Part shown: positions 34,428 through 42,892 of the stretch, piece after piece
How positions within the stretch are numbered: position 1 is the first letter of the stretch
Layout: each line of letters opens with the position of its first letter
Assembly: GCF_004348975.1 (NCBI RefSeq)
Contig: NZ_SMFP01000003.1
Coordinates: 248,001-312,000 of the forward strand
From: Antarcticimicrobium sediminis
GTDB lineage: Bacteria > Pseudomonadota > Alphaproteobacteria > Rhodobacterales > Rhodobacteraceae
Direction of reading: 5' to 3'
DNA length: 64,000 nt
The notes under the pieces: model-generated
Database searches by the model: none
What the model saw: the letters and a program-made list of their open reading frames with translations, nothing else
Told to the model about the DNA's origin: nothing
Position numbers and translations under genes: made by a program

Positions 34428-35603
34428 TCACATCTTGCAATCGGCAGCATAGCTGTCGATGTGATCCTCAAAGACCGTCTCGACCACCTTGGTGGTCCAG
34501 ACCCCATCCGCATCAACCACCGCTTCGCGCAGATAGAAGTTCTCGACCGGGAAGTTGTTGGTGCCAAATTTGAAATTGCCGCGCACCGAGTCGAAATCAG
34601 CCGCTTTCAGCGCCGCGCGCAACGCATCCTTGTCGGTGGTGTTGCCGACCTTGGCGACCGCGCTGGCGATCAGCATGATCGCGTCATAGGACTGCGCCCC
34701 GTAATAAGACGGGTAAGCGCCGTACTTGGCCTTGTAGTCGGCCACGAATTTCTTGTTCGCGGCATTGTCCAACGTCGGATCCCATTCCTGCGTGGTGCGC
34801 GACCCCAGAACCCCGGTCAGATTGGCCGCTTGCAGCTTGGGCAGCGAAAGCGCGTCCACCGTGAACACCGAATACAGCGGCAACATATCCTTCAACCCGG
34901 CCTGATCGTATTGTTTCATGAATGCCCCGCCCGCAGCGCCGGGGTAGAACACAAAAAGCCCATCCGCGCCGCTCGCCTTGGCCTTGGCCAGTTCGGCCGA
35001 GAAATCGAGCTGCGCATCCGCACCCCATTTGGTCAGATCCTTGCCGACGATTTCGCCCTTGAACGTGCGCTCCACGCCAGAGACCATATCCTTGCCCGCG
35101 GCATAGTTCGGCGCCATCACATACAGCGATTTGACCCCCTGCCGGTTCAGCACCTCGCCCATCGCCATCGGCGTCTGGTCATTCTGCCACGAGGTCGAGA
35201 AAAAGTTCTCGTTGCACAGCTTCCCGGCGATCTGGCTGGGGCCCGCATTGGCCGAAATCAGGAACTTGCCCGCATCCAGCGCCGATTTGCGTGAGGCCAG
35301 CAGTACGTGGCTCCAGATATAGCCGGCGACGAAATCCACATTGTCCTGTTTCACCAGCTTGTCAGTGGCCTGCTTGCCGGTCTCGGGCGCGAAACCATCA
35401 TCGGCAAAGATCACCTCCAGATCCAGATTGCCCGCCTTGCCGCCCAGATGCTCCACCGCCAGATTGACTGAATTCTGCATGTCCTTGCCGATCACCGCCG
35501 CGCCCGTGGTCAGCGTGGTGACAAAACCGATCTTCACGGTTTCAGCCCAGGCCGCCGTGCTCATCAGGCTCGCAGCAAGTGTCAGTGTCAAAAATGTCTT
35601 CAT
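34428..35603 (-). CDS. livJ: Periplasmic substrate-binding protein of the Liv-type ABC transporter
   Basis: 391-residue periplasmic binding protein with a Sec signal peptide (MKTFLTLTLAASLMSTAAWA, cleavage before ETVKIGF). The mature protein has the type I periplasmic-binding fold: VKIGFVTTLTTGAAVIGKDM, then the hinge segments DNVDFVAGYIWSHV and SLYVMAPNYAAGKDM. It delivers ligand to LivHMGF encoded downstream. The ligand is unknown; this family also binds aromatic acids, amides and urea. GGGAGGGG sits just before ATG 35603, a strong ribosome site. First gene of the cluster. Confidence 0.9.
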   Translation of the reverse strand: MKTFLTLTLAASLMSTAAWAETVKIGFVTTLTTGAAVIGKDMQNSVNLAVEHLGGKAGNLDLEVIFADDGFAPETGKQATDKLVKQDNVDFVAGYIWSHVLLASRKSALDAGKFLISANAGPSQIAGKLCNENFFSTSWQNDQTPMAMGEVLNRQGVKSLYVMAPNYAAGKDMVSGVERTFKGEIVGKDLTKWGADAQLDFSAELAKAKASGADGLFVFYPGAAGGAFMKQYDQAGLKDMLPLYSVFTVDALSLPKLQAANLTGVLGSRTTQEWDPTLDNAANKKFVADYKAKYGAYPSYYGAQSYDAIMLIASAVAKVGNTTDKDALRAALKAADFDSVRGNFKFGTNNFPVENFYLREAVVDADGVWTTKVVETVFEDHIDSYAADCKM

Positions 35604-35702
35604 ATTCCCCTCCCAGGTGAATGCGCGACTTCGCCACGCTTATCTTGTTAACCTTTTGTGCCCGCTCCGGAGCCTTCAATCAACGTTTTTCCTCCCATCC
35701 TC

Positions 35703-35730
35703 AGCATATCGGCGCCGGGCTTTCGGTCAA
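35703..35730 (-). promoter_or_regulatory. Candidate livJ promoter
   Basis: TTGACC (35725-35730) and TATGCT (35703-35708) on the minus strand with a 16-bp spacer, about 95 bp upstream of the livJ start. The leader between promoter and gene is rich in A and purines. It is the best match in the 287-bp gap before livJ. Confidence 0.4.
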
Positions 35731-35890
35731 TCTTGCTGACCCCGCCCGCGACAGAGCCTGCACAAACCCGCCCCCGGTCACCCGGATATGCAAATCCGAT
35801 AAGGTGCGCCGCCGCTGAATTGCGGTATAAAGCCCCGGGTGCCCCCGCCCCCCCCTGCAAGACACATCACAAAACAGAAAAACCACAGAC

Positions 35891-36325
35891 ATGCCAAACC
35901 CAGACTTCTCGATGGATATCCAGATCAGTTTCGGCCATTGCGACCCGGCCGGGATTGTCTTTTATCCGAACTACTTTCGCTGGTTCGACCGCTGCTTTCA
36001 CACCTATCTTCAGAAAACCGCCGGCGGCCACCGGCGGCTGTGCAACGTGTTGGACGCCAAGGGCATCGGCCTGATGGACGTGCACGCCAATTTCGTCTCT
36101 CCGGCGATGGACGGCGATATGATGACACTGGACATGAGCATTCTGGACTGGGGCAACAAATCCCTCACCCTCGGGTATCTTGGCCGCATCGGTTCACGCG
36201 CCGTGCTTGAGGGGACCGAGTTGCGCGGCATGTTCGTGATGCGCGAGGGCCGTTTGCGCGCCGGTGAGATGGCCCCGCTGCGCGCCTTGCTCGACGCCGG
36301 GCTGCCCGAGACGCCCTCGACATAA
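35891..36325 (+). CDS. Hot-dog acyl-CoA thioesterase (4-hydroxybenzoyl-CoA thioesterase type)
   Basis: 144-residue hot-dog fold protein. The motif FGHCDPAGIVFYPNYFRWFD near residue 14 carries the catalytic Asp of the Pseudomonas-type 4-hydroxybenzoyl-CoA thioesterases. It hydrolyses an acyl- or aroyl-CoA to free acid and CoA. It is divergent from the Liv transporter operon, with about 290 bp between. A TATAAA at 35824-35829 could serve as its -10. The physiological substrate is not evident; the nearby acyl-CoA catabolic genes make a CoA-recycling role reasonable. Confidence 0.85.
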   Translation: MPNPDFSMDIQISFGHCDPAGIVFYPNYFRWFDRCFHTYLQKTAGGHRRLCNVLDAKGIGLMDVHANFVSPAMDGDMMTLDMSILDWGNKSLTLGYLGRIGSRAVLEGTELRGMFVMREGRLRAGEMAPLRALLDAGLPETPST

Positions 36326-36438
36326 GCAGCCCGACCTAAGCGGCCCGGTCACGCCGCTCACGGCCTTGTTGGCCCGCGAGCGATTGAACCCCCATCCGTT
36401 CGCGTATAGGCAATCCGTACACAGGTTAAGGACGGGCA

Positions 36439-37152
36439 ATGGCTTTCTCCCCCAACTCCTACTACTGGAAAGGCTTGCGCGACGGGGCGCCCTTTGTGCT
36501 GGTCGCCGGTCCGTTCGGCATGTTGTTCGGGGTTCTGGCGACCGAAGCCGGGCTTGATCTGACCGAAACGATGGTGCTGACCGCCACGGTTTTCGCCGGG
36601 GCCGCACAGCTCACCGCGCTGCAACTGCTACAGGAAAACGCGCCGATCTTCATCATTCTGGCCTCGGCGCTGGCAGTGAACCTGCGCATGGCGATGTATT
36701 CGGCCTCGCTCACCCCCTATCTGGGTGGGGCACCGCTTTGGCAGCGCGCCTTCGCCGCCTATCTGATCGTGGATCAATCCTATGCCTGCTCCATCGTCCG
36801 GTTCGAGACCGAGCCGGACCTGAGCATCTCCCAGCGCATGCGCTACTATCTCGGATCGGTCACGCTTGTGACCCTCTGTTGGTACAGCTTCACCTTCGTG
36901 GGGGCCTTGCTTGGCGCGCAGATTCCGAAAAGCTGGGCGCTGGATTTCGCCCTGCCTATCGCCTTTCTGGCGATGGCGATGCCGATGCTGCGCACCCCGG
37001 CGCATGTGGCCGCCGCGCTCGTCTCGGTGATCGTGGCGCTGCTGGGCGCGGGGCTGCCGTATAACCTTGGCCTGATGCTCGCGGGGCTGGCCGGCATGAT
37101 GACCGGCGCCCGCGTCGAAGTGCAGTTGCGAAAGAAGGGAACATGGACATGA
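36439..37152 (+). CDS. azlC: AzlC-family branched-chain amino acid exporter, large subunit
   Basis: 237-residue inner-membrane protein with about six helices. The family core GAPFVLVAGPFGMLFGVLATEAGL and TATVFAGAAQLTALQLL near residue 55 are typical of AzlC/YgaZ. With the small subunit AzlD it exports branched-chain amino acids and analogues such as azaleucine. AAGGA lies before ATG 36439. It overlaps azlD. Sitting next to a Liv-type importer on the other strand may reflect balance of amino acid flux, but that is only suggestive. Confidence 0.9.
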   Translation: MAFSPNSYYWKGLRDGAPFVLVAGPFGMLFGVLATEAGLDLTETMVLTATVFAGAAQLTALQLLQENAPIFIILASALAVNLRMAMYSASLTPYLGGAPLWQRAFAAYLIVDQSYACSIVRFETEPDLSISQRMRYYLGSVTLVTLCWYSFTFVGALLGAQIPKSWALDFALPIAFLAMAMPMLRTPAHVAAALVSVIVALLGAGLPYNLGLMLAGLAGMMTGARVEVQLRKKGTWT

Positions 37153-37490
37153 CGCCGGAACAGACAGGGTTCGACACCAGCACCCTGTGGATCATGATCG
37201 CCGGGCTGGCGGTGGGCAGCTTTGCGCTGCGCTTCCTCTTCATCGGGCTGGTGGGCGACCGACCGATGCCGGACTGGCTGATGCGGCACCTGCGCTATAC
37301 CGCCGTGGCGATCCTGCCGGCGCTGGTGGCCCCGCTGGTGGTCTGGCCCAAGGCAACTGGCGGGGCGCTTGATACGCCGCGCCTGTTGGCGGCGCTGGTC
37401 ACGATTGCGGTGGGGTTGGCCACGAAAAACGTGCTACTGGCGATCTTTTCCGGGGCCGCCACGCTTTACGGGCTGCTCTATCTACTCTGA
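37143..37490 (+). CDS. azlD: AzlD-family branched-chain amino acid exporter, small subunit
   Basis: 115-residue membrane protein with four predicted helices; RYTAVAILPALVAPLVVWP near residue 52 is the family core. Partner of AzlC. Two starts are possible: ATG 37143 with AGGGA at good spacing, or ATG 37149 in an ATGA overlap with the azlC stop. I chose the first because of its ribosome site. The gene runs convergently into a lipoprotein gene, sharing 9 bp at the 3' ends (37482-37490). Confidence 0.88.
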   Translation: MDMTPEQTGFDTSTLWIMIAGLAVGSFALRFLFIGLVGDRPMPDWLMRHLRYTAVAILPALVAPLVVWPKATGGALDTPRLLAALVTIAVGLATKNVLLAIFSGAATLYGLLYLL

Positions 37491-38108
37491 CAGTTGCTGC
37501 TGCGCGACCAGACGGGCGTTGTTTTGGGCGATCCCCTGATCAAGATCGGCGCTGTCGTTCTCGAAATACCGCTCGGTCCGGACCCCGGGCAGGCTTCCGA
37601 ACTGCTGCTCAAGCCGGGTGGGATAGAAGGTAACGTCGACGCTCTCGAACCCGGGCACCTTTTTCAGCAAGGTCGAGGTGGCATTGGCGCAATAGATCCC
37701 CGGAACTGCCCCGTTATTAAGCGCCAGCTGATAGGCGATCTCGGCCTGTTCGGGGGTCACTTCGACGGTCTGGACGACCACGTGAAAGGTGCTGCGCGCG
37801 TGCGAGCCGCGATAGGCCAGCTCCACCCCCGGCGTGATACCGAACAGCACATCGTTGCGCTCCGGCACCACCGGAGAACGGAACGAACCGGCGGGGTCAA
37901 AAATCACCCGCTCCGAGGCGTTGATCATCAGCGAGGTATGGCCGCCCTTGCCGGTGCGGTTGTTGACCATCGTGTACAGGGCCAGCGTCGACGGCCCCGG
38001 ATTGCGATAGGACACCGCCGCGATGGTTTCACGATCGGCCAAAGGTTGTTTTTCGACGCAGCCCGCAACAAGCAAGAGCGCCGTACACAGGCACAGCAAA
38101 CGAACCAC
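37482..38108 (-). CDS. Lipoprotein, possible NlpC/P60-like (permuted papain) fold
   Basis: 208-residue lipoprotein: signal peptide with lipobox LVAGC (Cys 17). The mature part holds GKGGHTSLMINASERVIFDPAG (His) and GIYCANATSTLL (Cys), a His-before-Cys order seen in permuted papain-like families. That suggests a hydrolase or acyl transferase, but I do not recognise a named family. GTG start at 38108 with GGAGGA 8 nt upstream. It lies 35 bp after the aa3 oxidase subunit IV gene on the same strand. Its 3' end overlaps azlD by 9 bp. Confidence 0.65.
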   Translation of the reverse strand: MVRLLCLCTALLLVAGCVEKQPLADRETIAAVSYRNPGPSTLALYTMVNNRTGKGGHTSLMINASERVIFDPAGSFRSPVVPERNDVLFGITPGVELAYRGSHARSTFHVVVQTVEVTPEQAEIAYQLALNNGAVPGIYCANATSTLLKKVPGFESVDVTFYPTRLEQQFGSLPGVRTERYFENDSADLDQGIAQNNARLVAQQQLSE

Positions 38109-38143
38109 TCAACAGGTCCTCCGTTCAGGCGAAAGCAAAATGA

Positions 38144-38278
38144 TCAGGTCGCAAAGATCGCCATGAACACCAGCAGCGCCAGCAGGAAGACCACCGTCCA
38201 AGTGACGAATTTGACGAAACCGTTAAAGGTTTCGGTCTGGACCGAGACGTCCATATCGCCGTGTTTATGTTCTGCCAT
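38144..38278 (-). CDS. aa3-type cytochrome c oxidase subunit IV (small)
   Basis: 44-residue protein: a polar start MAEHKHGDMDVSVQTETFNG then one membrane helix (FVKFVTWTVVFLLALLVFMA). The length and pattern match the short bacterial aa3 oxidase subunit IV of Rhodobacterales and rhizobia, which binds the side of the core oxidase in the inner membrane and is dispensable in model species. The gene is easy to miss because of its size. The core oxidase genes are not in this window, so it is unlinked from them. Confidence 0.85.
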   Translation of the reverse strand: MAEHKHGDMDVSVQTETFNGFVKFVTWTVVFLLALLVFMAIFAT

Positions 38279-38439
38279 CTGTTCCCATCCTGTCAGACTT
38301 TGGTCGCGTTTCCACTTTGGATACTGAATTTGCCGGCGGCTGTCACCCGGTCAATGCAGCCATTTCAGCGCCGACGCGGCATTTCTGCACATTTCGCCGG
38401 GCCAGATCCGCAGCGCCCCCGGCTACAAGAAGCCCGGTA

Positions 38440-38940
38440 CTAGTCTTCGCCCGGTTCTGCGCCCGAATCTGCGCCCGGTTCTGCGGCCAGTTCTTCGTCC
38501 AGATCTGCGGCCAAGCGAAAGCCAATCCGCGTTGGCGGGCGGTCTGGCTGCGGCTTTGGCATGGCGCGCAGCATCACGTTGAGCTGGCTGACATGCTGGA
38601 TAAGCTGGGTGCGCCCACCGGTCCCGTCGCCACCATAAAAGGTGATGATATCGGGATCGTAATATCCGATCCCCTCGATCCGCAGCACCCCGGCGTCGCC
38701 GCCGGTGAACCCCATCGCAACCTCATGCGCATTGTCGAGCTGCTCTTCGAAATTGCGGATATAGAGGATGATTCGCTCATAGGCCCAGCGCGCCGGGCTT
38801 TTGTCGGACACCGGTTTGCTGCCCCCCGCGCGCAGCCCCTCCATGCGGGGTTTGGCCTTGGGATCACAGTGCACCTCATGCACACGGGGGAGGACCGCAT
38901 CCTCATGCGCCTCGGCCGTGGTTTTGATCTTGTCATCCAT
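38440..38940 (-). CDS. Conserved protein of roseobacters, DUF6173-like
   Basis: 166-residue soluble protein with no signal peptide. The conserved block PARWAYERIILYIRNFEEQLDN...MGFTGGDAGVLRIEGIGYYDPDIITFYG is one I associate with DUF6173 from memory. The function is unknown. The C terminus is an acidic low-complexity tail built from five 12-bp repeat units (38453-38512). ATG 38940 is preferred over GTG 38949, which has its ribosome site too close. A third copy of a 25-bp-period repeat overlaps the region before the start codon. Confidence 0.65.
   Translation of the reverse strand: MDDKIKTTAEAHEDAVLPRVHEVHCDPKAKPRMEGLRAGGSKPVSDKSPARWAYERIILYIRNFEEQLDNAHEVAMGFTGGDAGVLRIEGIGYYDPDIITFYGGDGTGGRTQLIQHVSQLNVMLRAMPKPQPDRPPTRIGFRLAADLDEELAAEPGADSGAEPGED
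38453..38512 (-). repeat. 12-bp tandem repeat in the 3' end of the DUF6173-like gene
   Basis: Five degenerate 12-bp units (plus-strand type GGTTCTGCGCCC) from 38453 to 38512. They encode a four-residue period rich in Glu, Gly, Ala, Asp and Pro. The unit number could vary between strains by slippage. Confidence 0.75.
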
Positions 38941-38943
38941 GCC

Positions 38944-39010
38944 GCTCACACCCTGCGTTGATCATTCTGATCACAACTTACGTTGAGTATACCGATCACA
39001 GCTTGCGTTG
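38944..39010. repeat. Three 17-bp repeats with exact 25-bp period
   Basis: GATCACAGCTTGCGTTG (38994-39010), GATCACAACTTACGTTG (38969-38985, 2 mismatches) and GCTCACACCCTGCGTTG (38944-38960, 3 mismatches) with 8-bp spacers. They run from the last codons of the MBL gene, through the 55-bp gap, to just before the DUF6173-like start. Confidence 0.8.
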
Positions 39011-40042
39011 ATACAGCCAGGTTCCATCATCCCCACGCGTCCGCACCGCCTGCCCGGTGTGATACAGGTGATTGACATGGGCCACCGCCTCGACAAGCGC
39101 GAGCCCATAGACACCGCTGTCGATCTTGCGCTTGAACAGCGGCGCGAAACAGGCGGCAGCCGGTTTCGGTGTGTCCAGATGATCCAGCAGACGGGTCAAG
39201 GCGCCATGGTGGTTCTCGATCAACTGGCGCATCCGCAGCGGCAGGCCGACGAACGGCAGCTTGTGCCCGCCCAGCGCCAGTTGGTCCGGCCGCGCCAGCA
39301 GCGACAACCGCTCGCAAGCCTCCAGCCAGTCGGCCAGCGGATCGGCCTGCGGCTCGGTCGCGTGAACGCCGATATTGGGGCTGATCGAAGACAGGATCTG
39401 ATCGCCGGTCAAGACAAGATTGTCATCGCGGCTCCAGAATGTGGCGTGTTCGGGCGCGTGCCCGTTGCCCATATGCACGTCCCAGTCGCGACCGCCCATG
39501 CGGATCGTATCGTCCTGCTTGATGCGCAGATACCCCAGCGGCAGCGGCGCCACCACATCGGCAAAGTTGAACGGACGCTCGGCCAGCCGCTCGGCCAGAA
39601 TGTCAGGGTCCATCCCGGCGCTGCGATAATAGGCCAGCGTTTCCTCCGGCAAGACCTCTTGCACGTCCAGCGTCAGCATCCGCGCGAACAACCATGCGGT
39701 GCGGGTGGTCACCAATTCGGCCCCATGCGCGGCCTGAAACCAGCCGGCCAACCCGATATGGTCGGGGTGATGGTGGGTCACGACCACGCGGGTCACCGGC
39801 TTGCCCGCCATTGGCCCGGCCAGCAGCGTTTCCCAGATCGCGCGGGATTTCTTGCTGTCGAACCCGGTGTCGATCACCGTCCAGCCGTCGCCGTCATCCA
39901 GCGCATAGACATTGACGTGATCCAGCTTCATCGGCAGCGGCAGGCGCATCCAAAGCACGCCCTCCGCCACTTCGATCGCCTCCCCCGGTTCGGGCGGAGT
40001 GTCCCACGGGTATCGCATTGTCAGGGGCGGGACACCATCCAT
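38996..40042 (-). CDS. MBL-fold metallo-hydrolase, cytoplasmic
   Basis: 348-residue metallo-beta-lactamase-fold hydrolase without a signal peptide. The metal-binding motif THHHPDHIG (about 98) is followed by a later GHAPEHATFW (about 207) and TGDQIL (about 227), with a C-terminal helical domain typical of this long subgroup (C-terminal winged-helix-like). It begins 3 bp after the stop of a DmdC-like dehydrogenase and is probably co-transcribed. It could be a thioesterase-type enzyme acting after that dehydrogenase; this is inference. ATG 40042 or the later ATG 40018 could be the start. Confidence 0.8.
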   Translation of the reverse strand: MDGVPPLTMRYPWDTPPEPGEAIEVAEGVLWMRLPLPMKLDHVNVYALDDGDGWTVIDTGFDSKKSRAIWETLLAGPMAGKPVTRVVVTHHHPDHIGLAGWFQAAHGAELVTTRTAWLFARMLTLDVQEVLPEETLAYYRSAGMDPDILAERLAERPFNFADVVAPLPLGYLRIKQDDTIRMGGRDWDVHMGNGHAPEHATFWSRDDNLVLTGDQILSSISPNIGVHATEPQADPLADWLEACERLSLLARPDQLALGGHKLPFVGLPLRMRQLIENHHGALTRLLDHLDTPKPAAACFAPLFKRKIDSGVYGLALVEAVAHVNHLYHTGQAVRTRGDDGTWLYQRKL

Positions 40043-40045
40043 CCC

Positions 40046-41752
40046 TCAGCCCCGTGCCAGATCGTCGATGCCCAGCGCATAGAGCCCCTCGGCCCCGGCC
40101 TGTGCATGGGCCAGAAGCGCGCCATGTTCCGGCAACATCCGGTCGATATAGAACCGCGCCAGCGCCACCCGCGGCCCGCCCTTTTCGGCCATCGCGGCGG
40201 ACAGGTGGTAATGCCCGCCCAACACCCGCGCAAAGGCTTTGAGATAGGGCACAGCCCCGGCGAAGCGGTCGTTCATCTCGCCCTGTGAAACCAGCCATTC
40301 GGTGGCCTCGCGCAGGGTTTCTGCCGCCTGCCAGACCGGCTCGGCCAGATCCGGCAGGGTGCCGCGGGCGCGCTCGGCCTGTTTCTGAACCTCTTCCAGC
40401 AACCGATAGGCCGCCTCGCCGCCGTCCATCATCTTGCGCCCGACCAGATCCATCGCCTGAATCCCGTTCGTGCCTTCATAGATCGCGGTGACCCTTACGT
40501 CGCGGTAATATTGCGCCGCCCCGGTTTCCTCGATGAAGCCCATGCCGCCGTGCACCTGCACCCCGGTTTCGGCCACCCGGATGCCGGTCTCGGTGCCGAA
40601 CGCCTTGGAGATGGGGGTCAGCAGCGCGGCGCGCGCGGCCCAGTCGGCCTCGCCGGTGGCACTTTGCATGTCGATCGCCACGGCGCAGGCCAGCAGGATC
40701 GCGCGCGAGGCGAACAGATCGGCGTCCATCTCCAGCAGCATCCGCCGCACATCGGCGTGATCGACGATGGTACCCGAGGGCGTCTTGCCCTGCTTGCGCT
40801 CCAGCGCATAGGCCAGCGCGTGCTGATACGCCCCCTCGGCCGCGCCAACGCCCTGACCGCCAACGCCCAGCCGCGCGTTGTTCATCATGGTGAACATCGC
40901 CGCCATGCCGCCATGTTCCTTGCCGACCAGCCAGCCGGTGGCGCCATCATACTGCATCACGCAGGTCGGCGAGCCGTGCAGGCCCATCTTGTGCTCAAGG
41001 CTGACCACCTTGAGCGTATTGGCCACGCCCGGGTTGCCCGCGTCATCGGGCAGGAACTTTGGCACCAGAAACAGGCTTATGCCCTTGGTTCCCGGCACCC
41101 CGTCGGGCAGCCGCGCCAGCACCAGATGGCAGACATTGCCGGCGAAATCATTGTCGCCCCAGGAAATAAAGATCTTCTGCCCGCTCACCGCATAGGTGCC
41201 GTCGCCGTTCGGCACGGCCTTTGACGACAGCGCCCCCACGTCCGATCCGGCCTGCGGCTCGGTCAGGTTCATGGTTCCGGCCCATTCCCCGCTGATCAGC
41301 TTGGGCAGGTACAGATCCTTGAGCGCATCACTGGCATGGTGCGCCAGCGCCTCGATCTGGCCCTGGCTCATCAACGGGGCCAGTTGCAGCGACAGGCAGG
41401 CCGCGCTCATCATCTCGTTGACCGAAGAGGTCACCGTCATCGGCAGCCCCATGCCGCCATATTCGACCGGCGCGCTCATTCCGATCCAGCCGCCCTCGGC
41501 GATCGAGGCCCAGCCCTCGGCAAAGCCGGGCGAGCTGCGCAGCTTGCCGTTCTCCAGCCGGGCGGGCTCCAGATCGCCGTTGCGCTGCAACGGGGCCATC
41601 ACCTCTTCGCACATCTTGCCGGCTTCGGTCAGGATGGCGCTGACAGTGTCGCCATCCGCCTCGGAAAACCGGTCGGTTGCGGCGACCTGATCATAGCCCA
41701 CCACATGGCGGAACAGGAATTCATACTCTGAAACAGGCGCGCGATAGGGCAT
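40046..41752 (-). CDS. DmdC-like acyl-CoA dehydrogenase (3-methylmercaptopropionyl-CoA dehydrogenase family)
   Basis: 568-residue acyl-CoA dehydrogenase with the extra C-terminal domain of the DmdC/AidB-like group. The N terminus MPYRAPVSEYEFLFRHVVGYD, MNLTEPQAGSDVGAL, and VTAIYEGTNGIQAMDLVGRK with its catalytic Glu closely resemble roseobacter DmdC proteins, which oxidise methylthiopropionyl-CoA from DMSP. Related paralogs act on other acyl-CoAs, so the substrate is open; dmdB and dmdD are not adjacent. ATG 41752 has AGAGGA at good spacing. It leads a two-gene unit with an MBL hydrolase. Confidence 0.85.
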   Translation of the reverse strand: MPYRAPVSEYEFLFRHVVGYDQVAATDRFSEADGDTVSAILTEAGKMCEEVMAPLQRNGDLEPARLENGKLRSSPGFAEGWASIAEGGWIGMSAPVEYGGMGLPMTVTSSVNEMMSAACLSLQLAPLMSQGQIEALAHHASDALKDLYLPKLISGEWAGTMNLTEPQAGSDVGALSSKAVPNGDGTYAVSGQKIFISWGDNDFAGNVCHLVLARLPDGVPGTKGISLFLVPKFLPDDAGNPGVANTLKVVSLEHKMGLHGSPTCVMQYDGATGWLVGKEHGGMAAMFTMMNNARLGVGGQGVGAAEGAYQHALAYALERKQGKTPSGTIVDHADVRRMLLEMDADLFASRAILLACAVAIDMQSATGEADWAARAALLTPISKAFGTETGIRVAETGVQVHGGMGFIEETGAAQYYRDVRVTAIYEGTNGIQAMDLVGRKMMDGGEAAYRLLEEVQKQAERARGTLPDLAEPVWQAAETLREATEWLVSQGEMNDRFAGAVPYLKAFARVLGGHYHLSAAMAEKGGPRVALARFYIDRMLPEHGALLAHAQAGAEGLYALGIDDLARG

Positions 41753-41884
41753 TGACGTCCTCTGGTCTGGGCTGTGCGACACCGACGGGCTTGGCTTTCG
41801 CCGGTCGCGCAGCTATGGCTCAACATTAGTGGGAATACCTATCCCGCCTCGGCCCACAAGCAACCAGAACGCGGCGTCATTGCC

Positions 41885-42844
41885 ATGGCAACCCCCCCGA
41901 TCCACCACCAGACCCTCCACCTGAGCGCCAACGCGGCCGATCTGGCCCGCGCCGCCCAGCTGCTTGCCCAAGGGCAACTCGTCGCCTTTCCCACTGAAAC
42001 AGTCTACGGGCTGGGGGCCGATGCGCGCAATGGCCGGGCCGTCGCCGCGATCTATGCCGCCAAAGGGCGACCCAGCTTCAACCCGCTGATCGTGCATCTG
42101 GCCGATACCGACATGGCGCAGACCTATGTAGACTGGAGCGCGACGGCGCAGGCGCTGGCCGAAGCCTTCTGGCCCGGACCGCTGACGCTGGTGCTGCCGC
42201 TGCGACCGGGGCACGGGATTTCCGACCTGGTCACAGCCGGGCTCGACACGCTGGCGATCCGGGTGCCCGCCCATCCCACCGCGCGGGCGCTGTTGCGCGC
42301 GTTCAATGGGCCGATCTCGGCGCCCTCGGCCAATCCTTCGGGGCGGATCAGCCCGACCACGGCGGCGCATGTGCTGGCCGGGCTGTCGGGCCGAATCGCG
42401 GCGGTGGTCGATGACGGCCCCTGCCCGGTCGGGTTGGAATCCACCATCGTCGGGCTGGCGGGCGATCCGGTGCTGCTACGCCCCGGCGGACTGGCGGCAG
42501 AGGCAATCGAAGCGGTGCTTGGCCACGCGCTTACCCGGCCCGAAGGTGGCGGCGCGATCAATGCACCGGGGCAGCTCTCGTCGCATTACGCGCCCTCTGA
42601 GCGGGTGCGGTTGAACGCCACGACACCACACAAGGGCGAGCTGTTTCTCGGATTTGGCGCTATGACCTGCGATCTGAACCTGTCTCCCTCAGGCGATCTG
42701 ATGGAAGCTGCAGCCAATCTTTTTGGTCATCTGCATGCGCTCGACGCGCGCGGCCAGCCCATCGCCGTGGCCCCGATCCCCGATCACGGGCTGGGCGCGG
42801 CGATCAATGACCGGCTGCGCCGCGCGGCCGCGCCAAGGGGATAG
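41885..42844 (+). CDS. tsaC: L-threonylcarbamoyladenylate synthase (Sua5 type)
   Basis: 319-residue enzyme that makes threonylcarbamoyl-AMP from Thr, bicarbonate and ATP for tRNA t6A modification. The YrdC domain (about 15-210) shows GQLVAFPTETVYGLGADA and SAPSANPSGRISPTT; the C-terminal Sua5 domain begins at APGQLSSHYAPS (about 228), making this the long two-domain form. No convincing ribosome site precedes ATG 41885, so the start is less sure than the identity. It is divergent from the DmdC-like gene by about 130 bp. Confidence 0.9.
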   Translation: MATPPIHHQTLHLSANAADLARAAQLLAQGQLVAFPTETVYGLGADARNGRAVAAIYAAKGRPSFNPLIVHLADTDMAQTYVDWSATAQALAEAFWPGPLTLVLPLRPGHGISDLVTAGLDTLAIRVPAHPTARALLRAFNGPISAPSANPSGRISPTTAAHVLAGLSGRIAAVVDDGPCPVGLESTIVGLAGDPVLLRPGGLAAEAIEAVLGHALTRPEGGGAINAPGQLSSHYAPSERVRLNATTPHKGELFLGFGAMTCDLNLSPSGDLMEAAANLFGHLHALDARGQPIAVAPIPDHGLGAAINDRLRRAAAPRG

Positions 42845-42892
42845 GTCAGACGGAAGGCTCCAACCCGTTGTGCTGACGACACCATCGCAGGC

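Noticed and set aside
36326-36438. Possible tRNA-like GC stretch before azlC
   Set aside because: No cloverleaf with a proper anticodon arm or T-loop could be built; treated as plain upstream sequence.
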